In this document: positions 16,820 to 26,397 of the stretch, piece by piece
How positions within the stretch are numbered: the first letter of the stretch is position 1
Layout of the letters: each line of letters opens with the position of its first letter
Assembly (NCBI GenBank): GCA_022241605.1
Contig: JAKOMQ010000014.1
Span: forward strand, 39,728 to 103,727
Source: Aquimonas sp.
GTDB taxonomy: Bacteria > Pseudomonadota > Gammaproteobacteria > Xanthomonadales > Xanthomonadaceae
Reading direction: 5' to 3'
DNA length: 64,000 nucleotides
Program-made: the position numbers and the translations under genes
Notes under the pieces: generated by a model
Databases searched by the model: none
What the model saw: only the letters and a program-made list of their open reading frames with translations
What the model was told of the DNA's origin: nothing

Positions 16820-17716
16820 ATGCGCCGCGTGAACTTCCCCGACTACCCCTTCGAGCCGCGCCGTTTCGACCGCGGCGACGGCATCGAGCAGAGCTACCTG
16901 GACGAGGGCCAGGGCCCGCCCGTGGTGATGGTCCACGGCAATCCGACCTGGTCCTACTACTTCCGACACCTGGTGCTTGCCCTGCGCGGCGAGCACCGCT
17001 GCATCGTGCCTGATCACGTCGGCATGGGCCTGTCCGACAAGCCCGATGACAGCCGCTACCGCTACACCCTGGACAGCCGCATTGACGATCTGGATCGGCT
17101 GCTGGCCGCGGTCGAGCCGGAGCGCCCGCTGACCCTGGTGCTGCATGACTGGGGCGGCCTGATCGGGCTGGGATGGGCGCTGCGACACCCGCAGCGGGTG
17201 GCGCGGCTGGTCCTGCTCAACACCGCCGGCTTCACCATGCCCGCCGACAAGCGCCTGCCGGGCCTGCTCAAGCTGGGCCGCGACTCCAGCCTCGGCAGCC
17301 TGCTGATCCGCGGCTTCAACGCCTTCTCGGCTGGCGCCACTCGACTGGCGGTGAAGCTGCCCATGCCGGCGGCGGAGCGCCGCGCGTTCACTGCCCCCTA
17401 CGACAGCTGGGCCCACCGCATCGCCACACTGCGCTTCGTCCAGGACATCCCGCTGGGGCCCAAGGACCCCGCCTGGGCCACGGTGTCGGAGATCGGCAGC
17501 CGACTGCCGGCGTTCGCGGACCGGCCGGCCCTGCTGCTTTGGGGAATGCAGGATTTCGTGTTCGATCACACCTGTCTGCGCGAATTCCGCCGCGCCTGGC
17601 CGCAGGCCGAAGTGCATGAATACGCCGAAGCTGGCCATTACGTGCTGGAAGACGCGCGGACTGCGGTGGTGTCTGCCATCAGGAGCTTCCTGTCAGCGCA
17701 CCCGGTCGCGGGCTGA
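16820..17716 (+). CDS. Alpha/beta hydrolase, haloalkane dehalogenase/OleB-like
   Basis: About 298 residues from the ATG at 16820. Oxyanion-side motif VMVHGNPTWSYYFR, nucleophile elbow LHDWGGLIGLG (Asp nucleophile) and a C-terminal EAGHYVLED His are those of the haloalkane dehalogenase clan. The block KRLPGLLKLGRDSSLG and the PYDSWAHRIATLRFVQDIPL stretch resemble OleB, the beta-lactone decarboxylase of long-chain olefin synthesis in xanthomonads. No oleA, oleC or oleD is adjacent, so the pathway is unproven. It lies between two cyclase genes on the other strand. Confidence 0.82.
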   Translation: MRRVNFPDYPFEPRRFDRGDGIEQSYLDEGQGPPVVMVHGNPTWSYYFRHLVLALRGEHRCIVPDHVGMGLSDKPDDSRYRYTLDSRIDDLDRLLAAVEPERPLTLVLHDWGGLIGLGWALRHPQRVARLVLLNTAGFTMPADKRLPGLLKLGRDSSLGSLLIRGFNAFSAGATRLAVKLPMPAAERRAFTAPYDSWAHRIATLRFVQDIPLGPKDPAWATVSEIGSRLPAFADRPALLLWGMQDFVFDHTCLREFRRAWPQAEVHEYAEAGHYVLEDARTAVVSAIRSFLSAHPVAG

Positions 17717-17728
17717 ACGCACGAGGTT

Positions 17729-19864
17729 TCAGGCGCCGAACAGCACCAGCTGACGTCCACCCAGGCCCTTGGCCTGGTACATGGCGAGATCGGCGCGGCG
17801 CAACACCTCTTCGGACCCGGGCGTATCGGCATCCAGCAGCACCACGCCGATGCTGACCCCAGCCTCGACGGGCTGTCCGAGCAGCATGTAGGGCGGCGTG
17901 ATCGCCTCCAGCAGGCGCTGGGCGACCTGCAGGGCCGCCTCGGCGTTGGGCACATCGCCCAGCAACACAACGAACTCGTCGCCACCAAAGCGAGCGACCA
18001 CGTTGACACCCCCTTCGTCGCCCACGTCGACCGCACGCAGCGCTGAACGCATGCGCAGCGCCACGCCGCGCAGCAGCTCGTCGCCGGCCTCGTGGCCCAG
18101 GCTGTCGTTGATGTCCTTGAAGCGGTCGAAGTCGAGGAACAGGACCGCGGCGGCCGTGCGTGAGCCGGCGCGCAGTTCGGCCAGCGCGCGCTCCAGCCGC
18201 TGGATCAACAGGGTGCGGTTGGGCAGACCGGTCAGCTCGTCGGTGAGCGCCGCCCGCCGCAGGTGCTGCTCCAGCCTGCGGCGCTCGGACAGATCCACGA
18301 TCACCGACCAGATCTGCTCCGAGCCGTCGGGTTGGCTGACCCGCATTCCAGACAGCAGCACCGGGCAGCGCTGCCCGTCACCAAGCTGGTATTCCTTCTC
18401 GTAGGGACCGTAGTAGCCGGTGTCCATCAGGCTGCGCAGCTGTTCGGCCTCCTGGTCGAAATACTCGGGCGGGGTGATGTCCCAGTAGCTCAGCGCAAGC
18501 AGGCTTCCCCGCGGACGCCCGACCAGACGCAGGAAGGCGGCATTGCCGTCCACGAAGCGGCCGTCCACGAGGTCGTTCAGCACCACCGCCACCGGCGAGC
18601 GCTCGAACATGCCCTTCAGCAGATGCTGGGCCTGGGCGGTGGCCGAGCGGATCGCCTCGTAGCCGGTGATCTCGGCATGGGTGCCGAACATCCGCAAAGG
18701 CCGACCGTCAGCTGCGCGCAGCACAACCCGGCCGCGAGCCAGCAGCCAGGCATAGTCACCGTCGGCCCGGCGCATCCGGGCTTCGGCCTCGTAGAAGGGG
18801 CTGTCGCCCTGCAGGTGGCGCTCCAGCAGGATGCGCAGACGCGGCTGGTCGTGCGGATGCATGCGCTCGAAGGCCGCATCGGAACTCAGCTGCTGCAGCG
18901 TCGCCGGCTCGCCCAACAGCTCGGCCCAGCGCGCATCGACGCGCATGCCGCCATCCTCGATATCCCATTCCCAGAGCCCGGCGCGGGTGCCTTCAAGGCT
19001 GGTCAGCAGACGCTCGCGCTCGGCCTGCAGGCGCGCCTCGACGGCTTTCTGCGCGCTCAGGTTGATGAAACTGTTGACGACCGCGCGCTGACCGCTGCCG
19101 GTTTCGTGCATCAGCTGGCTGTTGACTTCGATCCAGCGACGCTCACCGTTGGGCAGGCGGATACCCATCACATCGCCGCGCACCGGGCGGCCATCCTGCA
19201 GCACCCGCATACCCGGATGCTCCGTGCCGGGATAGGGGCTGCCGTCTTCATGGATGGCGTCCCAATCGCCCTGCACCGAGCCGGTGTTCAACAGCTGGGC
19301 GCGCGAGCGGCCAAGCAGGCGCTCGGCTTCGGGATTGCAGTCAACGATGCGTCCGCTTTCGTCCTGCAGCACGATACCGGCGATCGTGCAGTCGATCAGG
19401 CTGCGCAGGCGCTGGCGCTCGCGCACGCGGGCACTGACGTCGTTCAGGACCAGGGCGAAACCGGCCAGCGCCTGCCCGGGCTGGCGCAGCGGCTGCAGGT
19501 CGGCCTCCATCCAAAGCTGGCGGCCATCGGCCGCGCGCACGCTCAGGGTGGTGTGGGTGGCAGCGTGCTGGCGAACCGCTTGGCGGAGCATGATGAGGCC
19601 GTCGCTATCGCCGACGCTGGCCGGGCGCTCGCCGCCAAGAAGATCCAGAAGCGATTGCCCCAGCAGCGCGTCCGTCGACCACTGGCCGACAAGCTCGAAC
19701 GCGGGATTTGCCCACAGCACGCCGCCGGACGGATCCAGCAGGACCAGCGGGATGCGGGTGGAGTGCGCAAACAATCGCACCATGCCGATCCCGAGCGCCT
19801 CGGAATCAAACCCCTCGGGCAGCGCAAGCCGCCTCCCTGACCTCAGTGCGCTTGTGCCCTCCAT
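17729..19864 (-). CDS. PAS-domain GGDEF diguanylate cyclase
   Basis: 711 residues from the ATG at 19864. Four PAS-like modules come in a row: PLVLLDPSGGVLWANPAFELVG, IAGIVLQDESGRIVDCNPEAERLLGR, a PAC-rich module around WEWDIEDGGMRVDARWAELLG, and VAVVLNDLVDGRFVDGNAAFLRLVGR. A GGDEF domain closes the protein with DELTGLPNRTLL and ARFGGDEFVVLLGD; there is no EAL domain and no membrane segment, so it is a cytoplasmic cyclase with multiple inputs. The ligand is unknown. Confidence 0.9.
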   Translation of the reverse strand: MEGTSALRSGRRLALPEGFDSEALGIGMVRLFAHSTRIPLVLLDPSGGVLWANPAFELVGQWSTDALLGQSLLDLLGGERPASVGDSDGLIMLRQAVRQHAATHTTLSVRAADGRQLWMEADLQPLRQPGQALAGFALVLNDVSARVRERQRLRSLIDCTIAGIVLQDESGRIVDCNPEAERLLGRSRAQLLNTGSVQGDWDAIHEDGSPYPGTEHPGMRVLQDGRPVRGDVMGIRLPNGERRWIEVNSQLMHETGSGQRAVVNSFINLSAQKAVEARLQAERERLLTSLEGTRAGLWEWDIEDGGMRVDARWAELLGEPATLQQLSSDAAFERMHPHDQPRLRILLERHLQGDSPFYEAEARMRRADGDYAWLLARGRVVLRAADGRPLRMFGTHAEITGYEAIRSATAQAQHLLKGMFERSPVAVVLNDLVDGRFVDGNAAFLRLVGRPRGSLLALSYWDITPPEYFDQEAEQLRSLMDTGYYGPYEKEYQLGDGQRCPVLLSGMRVSQPDGSEQIWSVIVDLSERRRLEQHLRRAALTDELTGLPNRTLLIQRLERALAELRAGSRTAAAVLFLDFDRFKDINDSLGHEAGDELLRGVALRMRSALRAVDVGDEGGVNVVARFGGDEFVVLLGDVPNAEAALQVAQRLLEAITPPYMLLGQPVEAGVSIGVVLLDADTPGSEEVLRRADLAMYQAKGLGGRQLVLFGA

Positions 19865-20009
19865 CGCCCCTTGATTCTCCGATTGCGTGCCGCCCCAGCC
19901 CCGGGAGGGCAACCCTACCGCGGTTTGCAAATCACGTGCCACGCGTTTCCACAGCGCATCCCGGGGGCATAGACGCCGGCCCCCGGAATATCCCTCGCCC
20001 ACCGATGGC

Positions 20010-21197
20010 ATGCTGTTCTTCCCCAGCCAGCCGCCCGACGCCGTGCTCAGCCTGCCCCCTCTCGCGCTCTACGTCCATATTCCCTGGTGCGTGCGCAAAT
20101 GCCCCTACTGCGATTTCAACTCACACCGCGCGCCCGATGCGCTGCCGGTGGCCGAGTACGTGCGCGCACTGATCGCCGATCTTGAGCAGGAGCTGCCGCA
20201 GGTCTGGGGCCGCAGCGTGTCCAGCATTTTCTTCGGGGGCGGCACGCCCAGCCTGTTCCCGGGTGCTGCGATCGGCGAAATCCTGGCGGCGGTAGCCGCA
20301 CGCCTGCGGCTGGCGCCCGGGCTGGAGGTGACGCTGGAAACCAACCCCGGCACGGTCGAGTTCGATCGCTTCGAGGCCTATCGCGCAGCCGGGGTGAACC
20401 GCATCAGCTTTGGGGTGCAGAGTTTCGACGATGCCCGTCTGGCCGTGCTGGGCCGCATCCACGACAGCGGCGAGGCCCGGCGCGCCTTCGAGCTCGCCCG
20501 TAGCGCCGGCTTCGACAACATCAATCTCGACCTGATGTACGCCCTGCCCGGCCAGGATCTCAGCGGCGCGCTGTCCGATCTGGAGCAGGCGATCGCGCTC
20601 GGCCCCGAGCACCTGAGCCACTACCACCTGACCCTGGAGCCCAACACCCTGTTCGCGGCCAAGCCACCGCCCGGCCTGCCGGACGAGGACAGCGCCTGGG
20701 ACATGCAGGCCGCCTGCCAGGCACGGCTGGCGGAGGCTGGCTACGCCCAGTACGAGATCTCCGCCTATGCGCGCGCCGGCCGGCGCAGCCAGCACAACCT
20801 CAACTACTGGCAGTTTGGCGACTACCTCGGCATCGGCGCCGGCGCCCACGGCAAGATCACCCTGCCCGCGGAAGGCGCCGTGCTGCGGCGCTGGAAACAC
20901 AAACACCCGCAGGCCTACCTCGACCGCGCCCATGGCCCTGAACGCATCGGCTGCGAGCAGCGCCTCGCTGCGGCCGATCTGCCCTTCGAGTTCATGCTGA
21001 ACGCCCTGCGCCTGCTCGAGGGCAGCGAACTCAGCACCTTCGAGGCCCGCACCGGTCTACCGCGCAGCACGCTGGATGCGCCCTTCGCCGAAGCCCGCCG
21101 CCGTGGCTGGCTGCAGTGCGAGGGCGAGCGCTTCCACGCCAGCGAGCTGGGGCAGCGTTTCCAGAACGATCTGATCGGCTTGTTCCTGGCGACGTAG
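20010..21197 (+). CDS. hemW: Radical SAM heme chaperone HemW
   Basis: About 395 residues from the ATG at 20010. The radical SAM cluster motif is CVRKCPYCDF, with a cysteine directly after the usual third position region as in HemW/HemN-like proteins, and FFGGGTPSLF is the SAM-binding GGE-like loop. LETNPGTVE and RISFGVQSFDD follow as in the family. HemW delivers heme to membrane proteins and is often misnamed oxygen-independent coproporphyrinogen oxidase. It starts close to the divergent PAS-GGDEF gene. Confidence 0.92.
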   Translation: MLFFPSQPPDAVLSLPPLALYVHIPWCVRKCPYCDFNSHRAPDALPVAEYVRALIADLEQELPQVWGRSVSSIFFGGGTPSLFPGAAIGEILAAVAARLRLAPGLEVTLETNPGTVEFDRFEAYRAAGVNRISFGVQSFDDARLAVLGRIHDSGEARRAFELARSAGFDNINLDLMYALPGQDLSGALSDLEQAIALGPEHLSHYHLTLEPNTLFAAKPPPGLPDEDSAWDMQAACQARLAEAGYAQYEISAYARAGRRSQHNLNYWQFGDYLGIGAGAHGKITLPAEGAVLRRWKHKHPQAYLDRAHGPERIGCEQRLAAADLPFEFMLNALRLLEGSELSTFEARTGLPRSTLDAPFAEARRRGWLQCEGERFHASELGQRFQNDLIGLFLAT

Positions 21198-21316
21198 CGC
21201 GCGGGTTTCCGGGATAGCCGCGGCAGGGCCCGCGGTTCGCCAGCGCGGTCCGCACTCATCCCGCCGCAACGGGGTGACTGCTTCAATTCGGCGCTCCATT
21301 CCAGAGGTCATCCGCA

Positions 21317-21499
21317 ATGCTCAGCGAACACAGCATCCAGTGCCCCTGGTGCGGCGAGCGTTTCGAGGCACTTGTCGATCTCAGCTATGGCGATGCCGAC
21401 TACACCGAGGACTGTCAGGTGTGCTGTCGGCCGATCCAGCTGGGGCTGCGGGTGGACGACGACGGTGAATTTGATGGCCTGCAAGTGGAGCGTGAGTAG
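21317..21499 (+). CDS. CPXCG motif-containing small cysteine-rich protein
   Basis: A 60-residue protein with two zinc-ribbon-like Cys pairs, QCPWCGERF and CQVCCRPI, separated by about 25 residues, followed by an acidic tail. It matches the CPXCG family found widely in gammaproteobacteria. The pairs probably bind one zinc ion. Function unknown. It stands alone about 120 bases after hemW. Confidence 0.85.
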   Translation: MLSEHSIQCPWCGERFEALVDLSYGDADYTEDCQVCCRPIQLGLRVDDDGEFDGLQVERE

Positions 21500-21769
21500 C
21501 CGGCGGCTTGACGCTGCTGGCGCAGCCCCCTGAGCCCGGCCAACCGGGGCGATGTGGAACCCGTGAACCGGCGGGGCGCGGGCCAATGTCCCGCCGATGA
21601 CCATGCGGCAATGGGCCGGCGGTGGATTCGGACGCGGATCAAGGCGCGAGCAGCAGACGCGGCGGGGGTGTGGCGACGACGAGCAAGCCCAAGCCGCCCC
21701 TGAAGACGCCGTCGGAGACTCGCGATTCGCTGCGCGCGGCACACCGGGGAAACGCAGCGCGGCGTCAGC
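21500..21769. repeat. Intergenic region with dispersed repeat copy 2 (about 21624-21760)
   Basis: No gene is supported in these 270 bases between two convergent genes. Most of the right half is the second copy of the repeat described at 10543-10680, with GCGGATCAAGGCGCGAG, CGACGACGAGCAA and CTGCGCGCGGCACACC in the same order. The left half is featureless G+C-rich sequence. Confidence 0.5.
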
Positions 21770-22444
21770 TCATGCAGCCGACTGCGCGACCTCTGCCCGC
21801 ATTCGCGCGATCACATCCGCATAGTCAGCCGCATTGAAGATCGCCGACCCCGCCACGAAGGTGTCCGCGCCGGCTGCTGCGATTTCACCGATGTTGTCCA
21901 CCTTCACCCCGCCATCCACCTGCAGGCGGATGTCACGACCGCTGGCCTCGATCCGGCGGCGCGCCTCGCGGATCTTCGGCAGCACCGAGGGCAGGAAGCT
22001 CTGGCCGCCGAAACCCGGGTTGACCGACATGATCAGGACCAGATCGATGCGGTCCATCACGTAGTCGAGGTAGTGCAGCGGGGTGGCCGGATTGAACACC
22101 AGGCCAGCCTTGCAGCCGGAGTCGCGGATCAGCTGCAGGCTGCGGTCGACGTGCTCGCTGGCCTCGGGATGGAAGCTGATCAGGCTGGCGCCGGCCTTGG
22201 CGAAGTCGGGGATGATGCGGTCCACCGGCTTGACCATCAGGTGCACGTCGATGGGCGCGCTGATGCCGTGGCGGCGCAGGGCCTCGCAGACCAGCGGCCC
22301 GATCGTGAGGTTGGGCACGTAGTGGTTGTCCATCACATCGAAGTGCACCCAGTCGGCGCCGGCGGCGAGCACGTTGCGCACCTCCTCGCCAAGGCGGGCA
22401 AAGTCGGCGGAGAGGATGGAGGGAGCGATCAGGCAGCGGGACAT
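21770..22444 (-). CDS. rpe: Ribulose-phosphate 3-epimerase
   Basis: 224 residues from the ATG at 22444. TIM-barrel enzyme with all family motifs: [32 protein letters not shown] (metal-binding His and Asp), [21 protein letters not shown] and QVDGGV. It interconverts ribulose-5-phosphate and xylulose-5-phosphate in the pentose phosphate pathway. The 1149-bp track ORF extends far upstream through the J-domain gene in another frame and is not real beyond 22444. Confidence 0.95.
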   Translation of the reverse strand: MSRCLIAPSILSADFARLGEEVRNVLAAGADWVHFDVMDNHYVPNLTIGPLVCEALRRHGISAPIDVHLMVKPVDRIIPDFAKAGASLISFHPEASEHVDRSLQLIRDSGCKAGLVFNPATPLHYLDYVMDRIDLVLIMSVNPGFGGQSFLPSVLPKIREARRRIEASGRDIRLQVDGGVKVDNIGEIAAAGADTFVAGSAIFNAADYADVIARMRAEVAQSAA

Positions 22445-22470
22445 GGCGGGACTCGTGGGCAGGGTCGGGA

Positions 22471-22809
22471 TCAGCCGCCGCGCTCGGCGCGGATGCGGTC
22501 GTAGGCGGCATTGATGGCGCGCGCGCGAGCCTCGGCCTGGCGGCGCACGCCCTCGGGCTGGCTGGCGACGCGGTCGGGATGATGGCGCGACATCGCGCGG
22601 CGATAGGCCTGGTCGACCTCGGCCATGCTGGCCTCGGGCTCGACGCCCAGCACCTCGTAGGGATCCTCGCCGCGACCGCGGCGACTGCGCAGGGCCAGCC
22701 AGCCGCCGTCGAAGCCCCAGCCGACCAGAAACCCGAGGACGGCGCCAGCCGGATGCCGCAGCAGAATCCAGCCGAACACGAACCCCAGCAGGCGGCCGAC
22801 GTAGGGCAT
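22471..22809 (-). CDS. Small membrane-anchored J-domain protein
   Basis: 112 residues from the ATG at 22809. Residues 1-35 are hydrophobic and glycine-rich ([25 protein letters not shown]) and should insert in the membrane, as in DjlA-type proteins; the C-terminal 65 residues are a J domain ([19 protein letters not shown]). The HPD tripeptide is intact, so it can stimulate a DnaK partner. It lies 26 bases upstream of rpe and 2 bases downstream of the cytochrome gene, in one minus-strand run. Confidence 0.85.
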   Translation of the reverse strand: MPYVGRLLGFVFGWILLRHPAGAVLGFLVGWGFDGGWLALRSRRGRGEDPYEVLGVEPEASMAEVDQAYRRAMSRHHPDRVASQPEGVRRQAEARARAINAAYDRIRAERGG

Positions 22810-22811
22810 GC

Positions 22812-23186
22812 TCAGCCCTCCGCGTCGGTTGAGGGCTCGGGCGCCGCGCGCAGGCCGTTGCGCGGCATCGAGGCGTACCAACGCGCCAGCTCGTCGAGCT
22901 CGGCCTCGCTGAGCGCACCCACCACGGCCTGCATCGGCGGATGCCTGCGTTCGCCGCTCTTGTACTTGCGCAGGGTCAAGCGCAGATAGGCCTCGTCTTG
23001 ACCGGCCAGGTGCGGGTTGCCCGGAGAGAGCGCGATGCCGTCGATGCCATGGCAGCTCGCGCACATGCCCAGAGTGCGGGGGCGCTCAGGGGCGCCGGAA
23101 TCGGGCTGGGCGCCGCTGCCGCAGGCGGCGAGCAGCAGGGCCAGCGCCGGCACCACGCGCAGGAATGGGGAACGGGAGGAGTGCAT
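22812..23186 (-). CDS. c-type cytochrome lipoprotein
   Basis: 124 residues. The signal peptide ends in a lipobox (LLLAACGSG), so the protein should be lipid-anchored. One heme site, CASCHG, a methionine-bearing [26 protein letters not shown] segment and a low-charge tail mark a cytochrome c4/c5-like single domain. It is probably an electron carrier in the periplasm. Divergent from purC; same strand as the J-domain and rpe genes. Confidence 0.87.
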   Translation of the reverse strand: MHSSRSPFLRVVPALALLLAACGSGAQPDSGAPERPRTLGMCASCHGIDGIALSPGNPHLAGQDEAYLRLTLRKYKSGERRHPPMQAVVGALSEAELDELARWYASMPRNGLRAAPEPSTDAEG

Positions 23187-23341
23187 CCCCGAATTGTAGC
23201 CGGCCGCCGCCGGGAGGCCGCGTGCAGGGCGTCGGCCAGCGCGGTGCTCGACTTTTCCGCGCGCCCGGAGCGCCGCGCTGGGCCGCCGCGGACTCCACCG
23301 CTACACTTGCGCGCTTTCCAAGCGCCCGAGGGCTCCGCGCC

Positions 23342-24238
23342 GTGAGCACCACCCTGCACCAGTCCGACCTGCCCGGCCTGCCCCTGCTGCACCGGGGCAA
23401 GGTGCGCGATGTCTACGGCGTGGGCGACGACGCCCTGCTGATCGTTGCCAGCGACCGGCTCTCCGCCTTTGACGTGGTGCTGCCAGACCCCATCCCCGGC
23501 AAGGGCGAGATCCTCTGCCAGATGTCCAACTTCTGGTTCGAGCGCACCGCCGCGCTGCAGCCCAACCACCTGCTGGACACGCCGCTGGCGCAGGTACTGC
23601 CGGCCGGCACGCCGATCGAGCTGTACGCCCGCCGCAGCGTGGTCGCGAAGAAGCTGCGCGCCCTGCCGGTGGAGGCGATCGCGCGCGGCTACCTGATCGG
23701 CTCCGGCTGGAAGGACTACCGGCAGAGCGGCGCGGTCTGCGGCATCGCCCTGCCGTCCGGCCTGCGCCAGGCGGAAATCCTGCCCGAGCCGATCTTCACC
23801 CCTTCGACCAAGGCCGCGCTGGGCGACCATGACGAGAACATCGGCTTCGACCGCGTGGTCGAGCTGATCGGCGGCGAGCTGGCCGAAGCCGTGCGCGCGG
23901 CCACGCTCAAGATCTACCGCTTCGCCGCGGCCTATGCCGCCGAGCGCGGCATCCTGATCGCCGACACCAAGCTGGAGTTCGGCCTCGACGAGGACGGCCG
24001 CCTGATCGTGATGGACGAGATGCTCACCCCCGACTCCTCGCGCTTCTGGCCGGCCGACGAGTACCGCGTAGGCATCAGCCCGCCCAGCTACGACAAGCAG
24101 TTCGTGCGCGACCACCTGGAAACGCTGGACTGGAACAAGACCGCCCCCGGCCCACACCTGCCGGCCGAGGTGATCGAAGCCACGCGCGCGAAGTACGCCG
24201 AGGCCCTGCTGCGGCTGACTGGGATGCGGGTGGAGTAA
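23342..24238 (+). CDS. purC: Phosphoribosylaminoimidazole-succinocarboxamide synthase (SAICAR synthetase)
   Basis: 298 residues from a GTG at 23342. Motifs: [63 protein letters not shown] and [14 protein letters not shown]. PurC joins aspartate to CAIR in purine synthesis. The length is that of the longer, yeast-like PurC form rather than the 237-residue enterobacterial form. Upstream in-frame sequence of the track ORF lacks homology. Confidence 0.95.
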   Translation: MSTTLHQSDLPGLPLLHRGKVRDVYGVGDDALLIVASDRLSAFDVVLPDPIPGKGEILCQMSNFWFERTAALQPNHLLDTPLAQVLPAGTPIELYARRSVVAKKLRALPVEAIARGYLIGSGWKDYRQSGAVCGIALPSGLRQAEILPEPIFTPSTKAALGDHDENIGFDRVVELIGGELAEAVRAATLKIYRFAAAYAAERGILIADTKLEFGLDEDGRLIVMDEMLTPDSSRFWPADEYRVGISPPSYDKQFVRDHLETLDWNKTAPGPHLPAEVIEATRAKYAEALLRLTGMRVE

Positions 24239-24418
24239 GGGCGCGCGTTGGCGGCAAGCGGGGCGTCTGTCCCACCGTCGACGCGACTGATATCGGTTGC
24301 GATCGACGCTTTCGGCAGCGCTCACACCGAGGACATGGCTGAGTCGAGACGGTCGCCGCCGAGTCGCTCAGCCCGGAGCCAAATCCACCGCCGCGACGAC
24401 GCGGACGGAGGCCATGCC

Positions 24419-24832
24419 ATGAGTGCGTTCAACGCACTTGCGCGTGCCGCCTGTCTGTCGCTGATTGGCAGCGTTACCGCGGCGGGTCCAGCGAGCCCGC
24501 ACGCGCTTGAGAGGGCGCTCGACCCCGGCACCGACGCGATCAGCTCCCAGCCCGGCAACAGCGATCACTGCATGACCTGGCGCGAGTCGCTGGAGGCCAA
24601 CTACACCGACGGCGTGGTAATCCTGCTCGGGGGACGAGTCGTCCATGAGCACTACGCGGGCTGCCTCCGCCAAGACCGCCAGCATGCAGCGATGTCGGTG
24701 ACCAATTCGCTCACCGGCCTGCTCGCCGAAACCCCGGTGGCCGAAGACGGACTCGACCTGGCCGCACGTATCGGAGGGGTCAGGCGGGTGATGGTGTCGG
24801 AACGGCGGTCGATGGCAGATATGGCTCCCTGA
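24419..24832 (+). pseudogene. Relic of a class C beta-lactamase-type serine hydrolase
   Basis: 137 residues with a possible signal peptide, then a segment like the N-terminal part of 6-aminohexanoate-dimer-hydrolase-type enzymes: TDGVVILLGGRVVHEHYAGC and HAAMSVTNSLTGLL. In that family the latter is SxxK with the catalytic Ser and Lys; here Lys is Asn (SVTN). The frame stops shortly after LDLAARIGG, so about two thirds of the domain is missing and nothing resembling it continues in other frames downstream. I read it as a decayed gene; a new short exported protein is a weak alternative. Confidence 0.55.
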
Positions 24833-25168
24833 ATGCGGACCGCCGAAGCCTCCACCGTGCGCGCCTTGAGGCCCAGTGTCTTTGGGGTCATCCCTGGAGA
24901 GGCTGCCTGTACAGAGCGTCCGCCGGCAGGCCCGCGACCGCGCATGCGACTTGGCTGATGGGCGAAACCGGCGCCGCGGAGGCCTCGCTCCAGATCGAGG
25001 ACTCAGGACTTTGCAGATCCCGCGACTCCGATTTCCAGATACCCGGACCAACGCACTCGGCTCAACGCCATGTTTTAAATGGTATTTAACTATGTTCGGT
25101 CAAGATGCAGGATTGCGCCCCTGCAGATATCGAGAGAAACTCGCGCAGATCCTGCCGGGGCTGTTCCG
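24833..25168. other. Intergenic region upstream of the Fic gene
   Basis: 336 bases without a supported gene. The first part may be decayed remains of the serine hydrolase. Around 25070-25095 the sequence becomes AT-rich (TTTTAAATGGTATTTAAC), unusual for this DNA, and could be the promoter of the Fic gene; I cannot place a -35 box with confidence. Confidence 0.4.
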
Positions 25169-26329
25169 ATGCCAGACTTCCATCATCACGAACTTTGCCT
25201 CCTGAACCCTGCGTTCGACTCTCCGCTCGTCGATGTGATCACCGAGCTCGAACATCTGCGCAGGTTGAAGCTGGAAGGGACCACCCCGGAACCCGTGTTC
25301 CAGCAACTCAAGACCATCTTCCACATGCTGGAAAGCTTGGGTTCTGCGCGCATCGAAGGGAACCATACGACGCTTGCGGACTACGTCGAGACGCGGCTCG
25401 ACGCATCTCCGGCCACGCTGAGCGACCAACTGCAGGAAATGGCCAACATCGAGGAGGCCATGCGCTACATCGAAGCGCACTTCTCACCGGGGCAGCCGCT
25501 CAGCGAGCATTTCATCCGGGAACTGCACGCGCTTGCGGTCGCCGGCCTCAAGCGCGAGGGAGACCAGACACCAGGCGCCTATCGGCGCACTCCGGTTCGA
25601 ATCGGGCTGTCGGAGCACGCGCCACCCGACCCGGTGCTGGTGCCCCAATACATGACGGAGCTCGTGGAGTTCGTCAATCGATCGGACGCATCGAAGTACG
25701 ACCTCATCAAGACCGCCCTCGCGCATCATCGCTTCGCCTGGGTGCACCCCTTCAGCAACGGCAATGGTCGCGTGGTGCGGCTGTTGACCTACGCCCTGCT
25801 TATCAAATACGGCTTCAAGGTCAAAGCGCAGGGGCGCCTGCTGAATCCCACGGCGGTGTTCTGCAACGACCGCGACCGCTACTACGCCATGCTCGCCGAG
25901 GCCGACACGGGCACCGCGCAGGGCCGCGAGAAATGGTGCGCCTACGTCCTGTCGGGCATCCTCGAAGAGCTACGCAAGGTGGACCGCCTGATCGACTCGG
26001 ACTACCTCATCGATCGCATCCTCAGCCCCGCAGTGCGCTACGCGCGCCAGCGGGAGCTGCTGACTGACACCGAAGAGCGGGTGCTGCTTTCCGTAGCGAA
26101 ACTGGGCATCGCAAAAGCGGGTGATCTAACGGACGCGATGCCGGGATGGAATACGAATCAGCGCACCTATCAAGTCGGCAAGCTGGTCGCAGCAAGGATG
26201 CTGGTTCCGCTGCGCGAAGGCGCTCGGCAGTACACCGTTGGCTTCGCCAACAACGCGTTGCTCCGAGGCGTCATTCGCTCACTGTCCGAGGAAGGCTTCG
26301 TACCCGAGAGCCTGGGTCGATCGCGGTAG
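25169..26329 (+). CDS. Fic family protein with N-terminal inhibitory motif
   Basis: 386 residues from the ATG at 25169. The Fic active site [14 protein letters not shown] is complete (residues about 192-205): His, phosphate-binding loop and Arg. An S-A-R-I-E-G-N stretch at about 59-65 fits the (S/T)xxxE(G/N) inhibitory helix of class II Fic proteins, so autoinhibition is built in. The C terminus ([22 protein letters not shown]) looks like a winged helix. Fic enzymes transfer AMP or similar groups to hydroxyl side chains; target unknown. The track start at 25079 is less likely as it adds a basic, non-family N terminus. Confidence 0.88.
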   Translation: MPDFHHHELCLLNPAFDSPLVDVITELEHLRRLKLEGTTPEPVFQQLKTIFHMLESLGSARIEGNHTTLADYVETRLDASPATLSDQLQEMANIEEAMRYIEAHFSPGQPLSEHFIRELHALAVAGLKREGDQTPGAYRRTPVRIGLSEHAPPDPVLVPQYMTELVEFVNRSDASKYDLIKTALAHHRFAWVHPFSNGNGRVVRLLTYALLIKYGFKVKAQGRLLNPTAVFCNDRDRYYAMLAEADTGTAQGREKWCAYVLSGILEELRKVDRLIDSDYLIDRILSPAVRYARQRELLTDTEERVLLSVAKLGIAKAGDLTDAMPGWNTNQRTYQVGKLVAARMLVPLREGARQYTVGFANNALLRGVIRSLSEEGFVPESLGRSR

Positions 26330-26348
26330 CCAAGCGCTCGCGCCACAA

Positions 26349-26366
26349 GGCCGCCCGAAGGCGGCC
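26349..26366. terminator. Hairpin between convergent fic and putA
   Basis: GGCCGCC and GGCGGCC pair perfectly around a CGAA tetraloop, 20 bases after the Fic stop and 32 bases past the putA stop. Position between convergent genes suggests a two-way terminator, though no long T-tract follows on either strand. Confidence 0.5.
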
Positions 26367-26397
26367 CTGCTCGCATCAAGCCCTGGAGCTCCCGCCC

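Noticed and set aside
21218-21232. CCGCGG...CCGCGG pairing after hemW as a terminator
   Set aside because: Only six base pairs, no T-run, and such pairings are frequent by chance at this G+C content.
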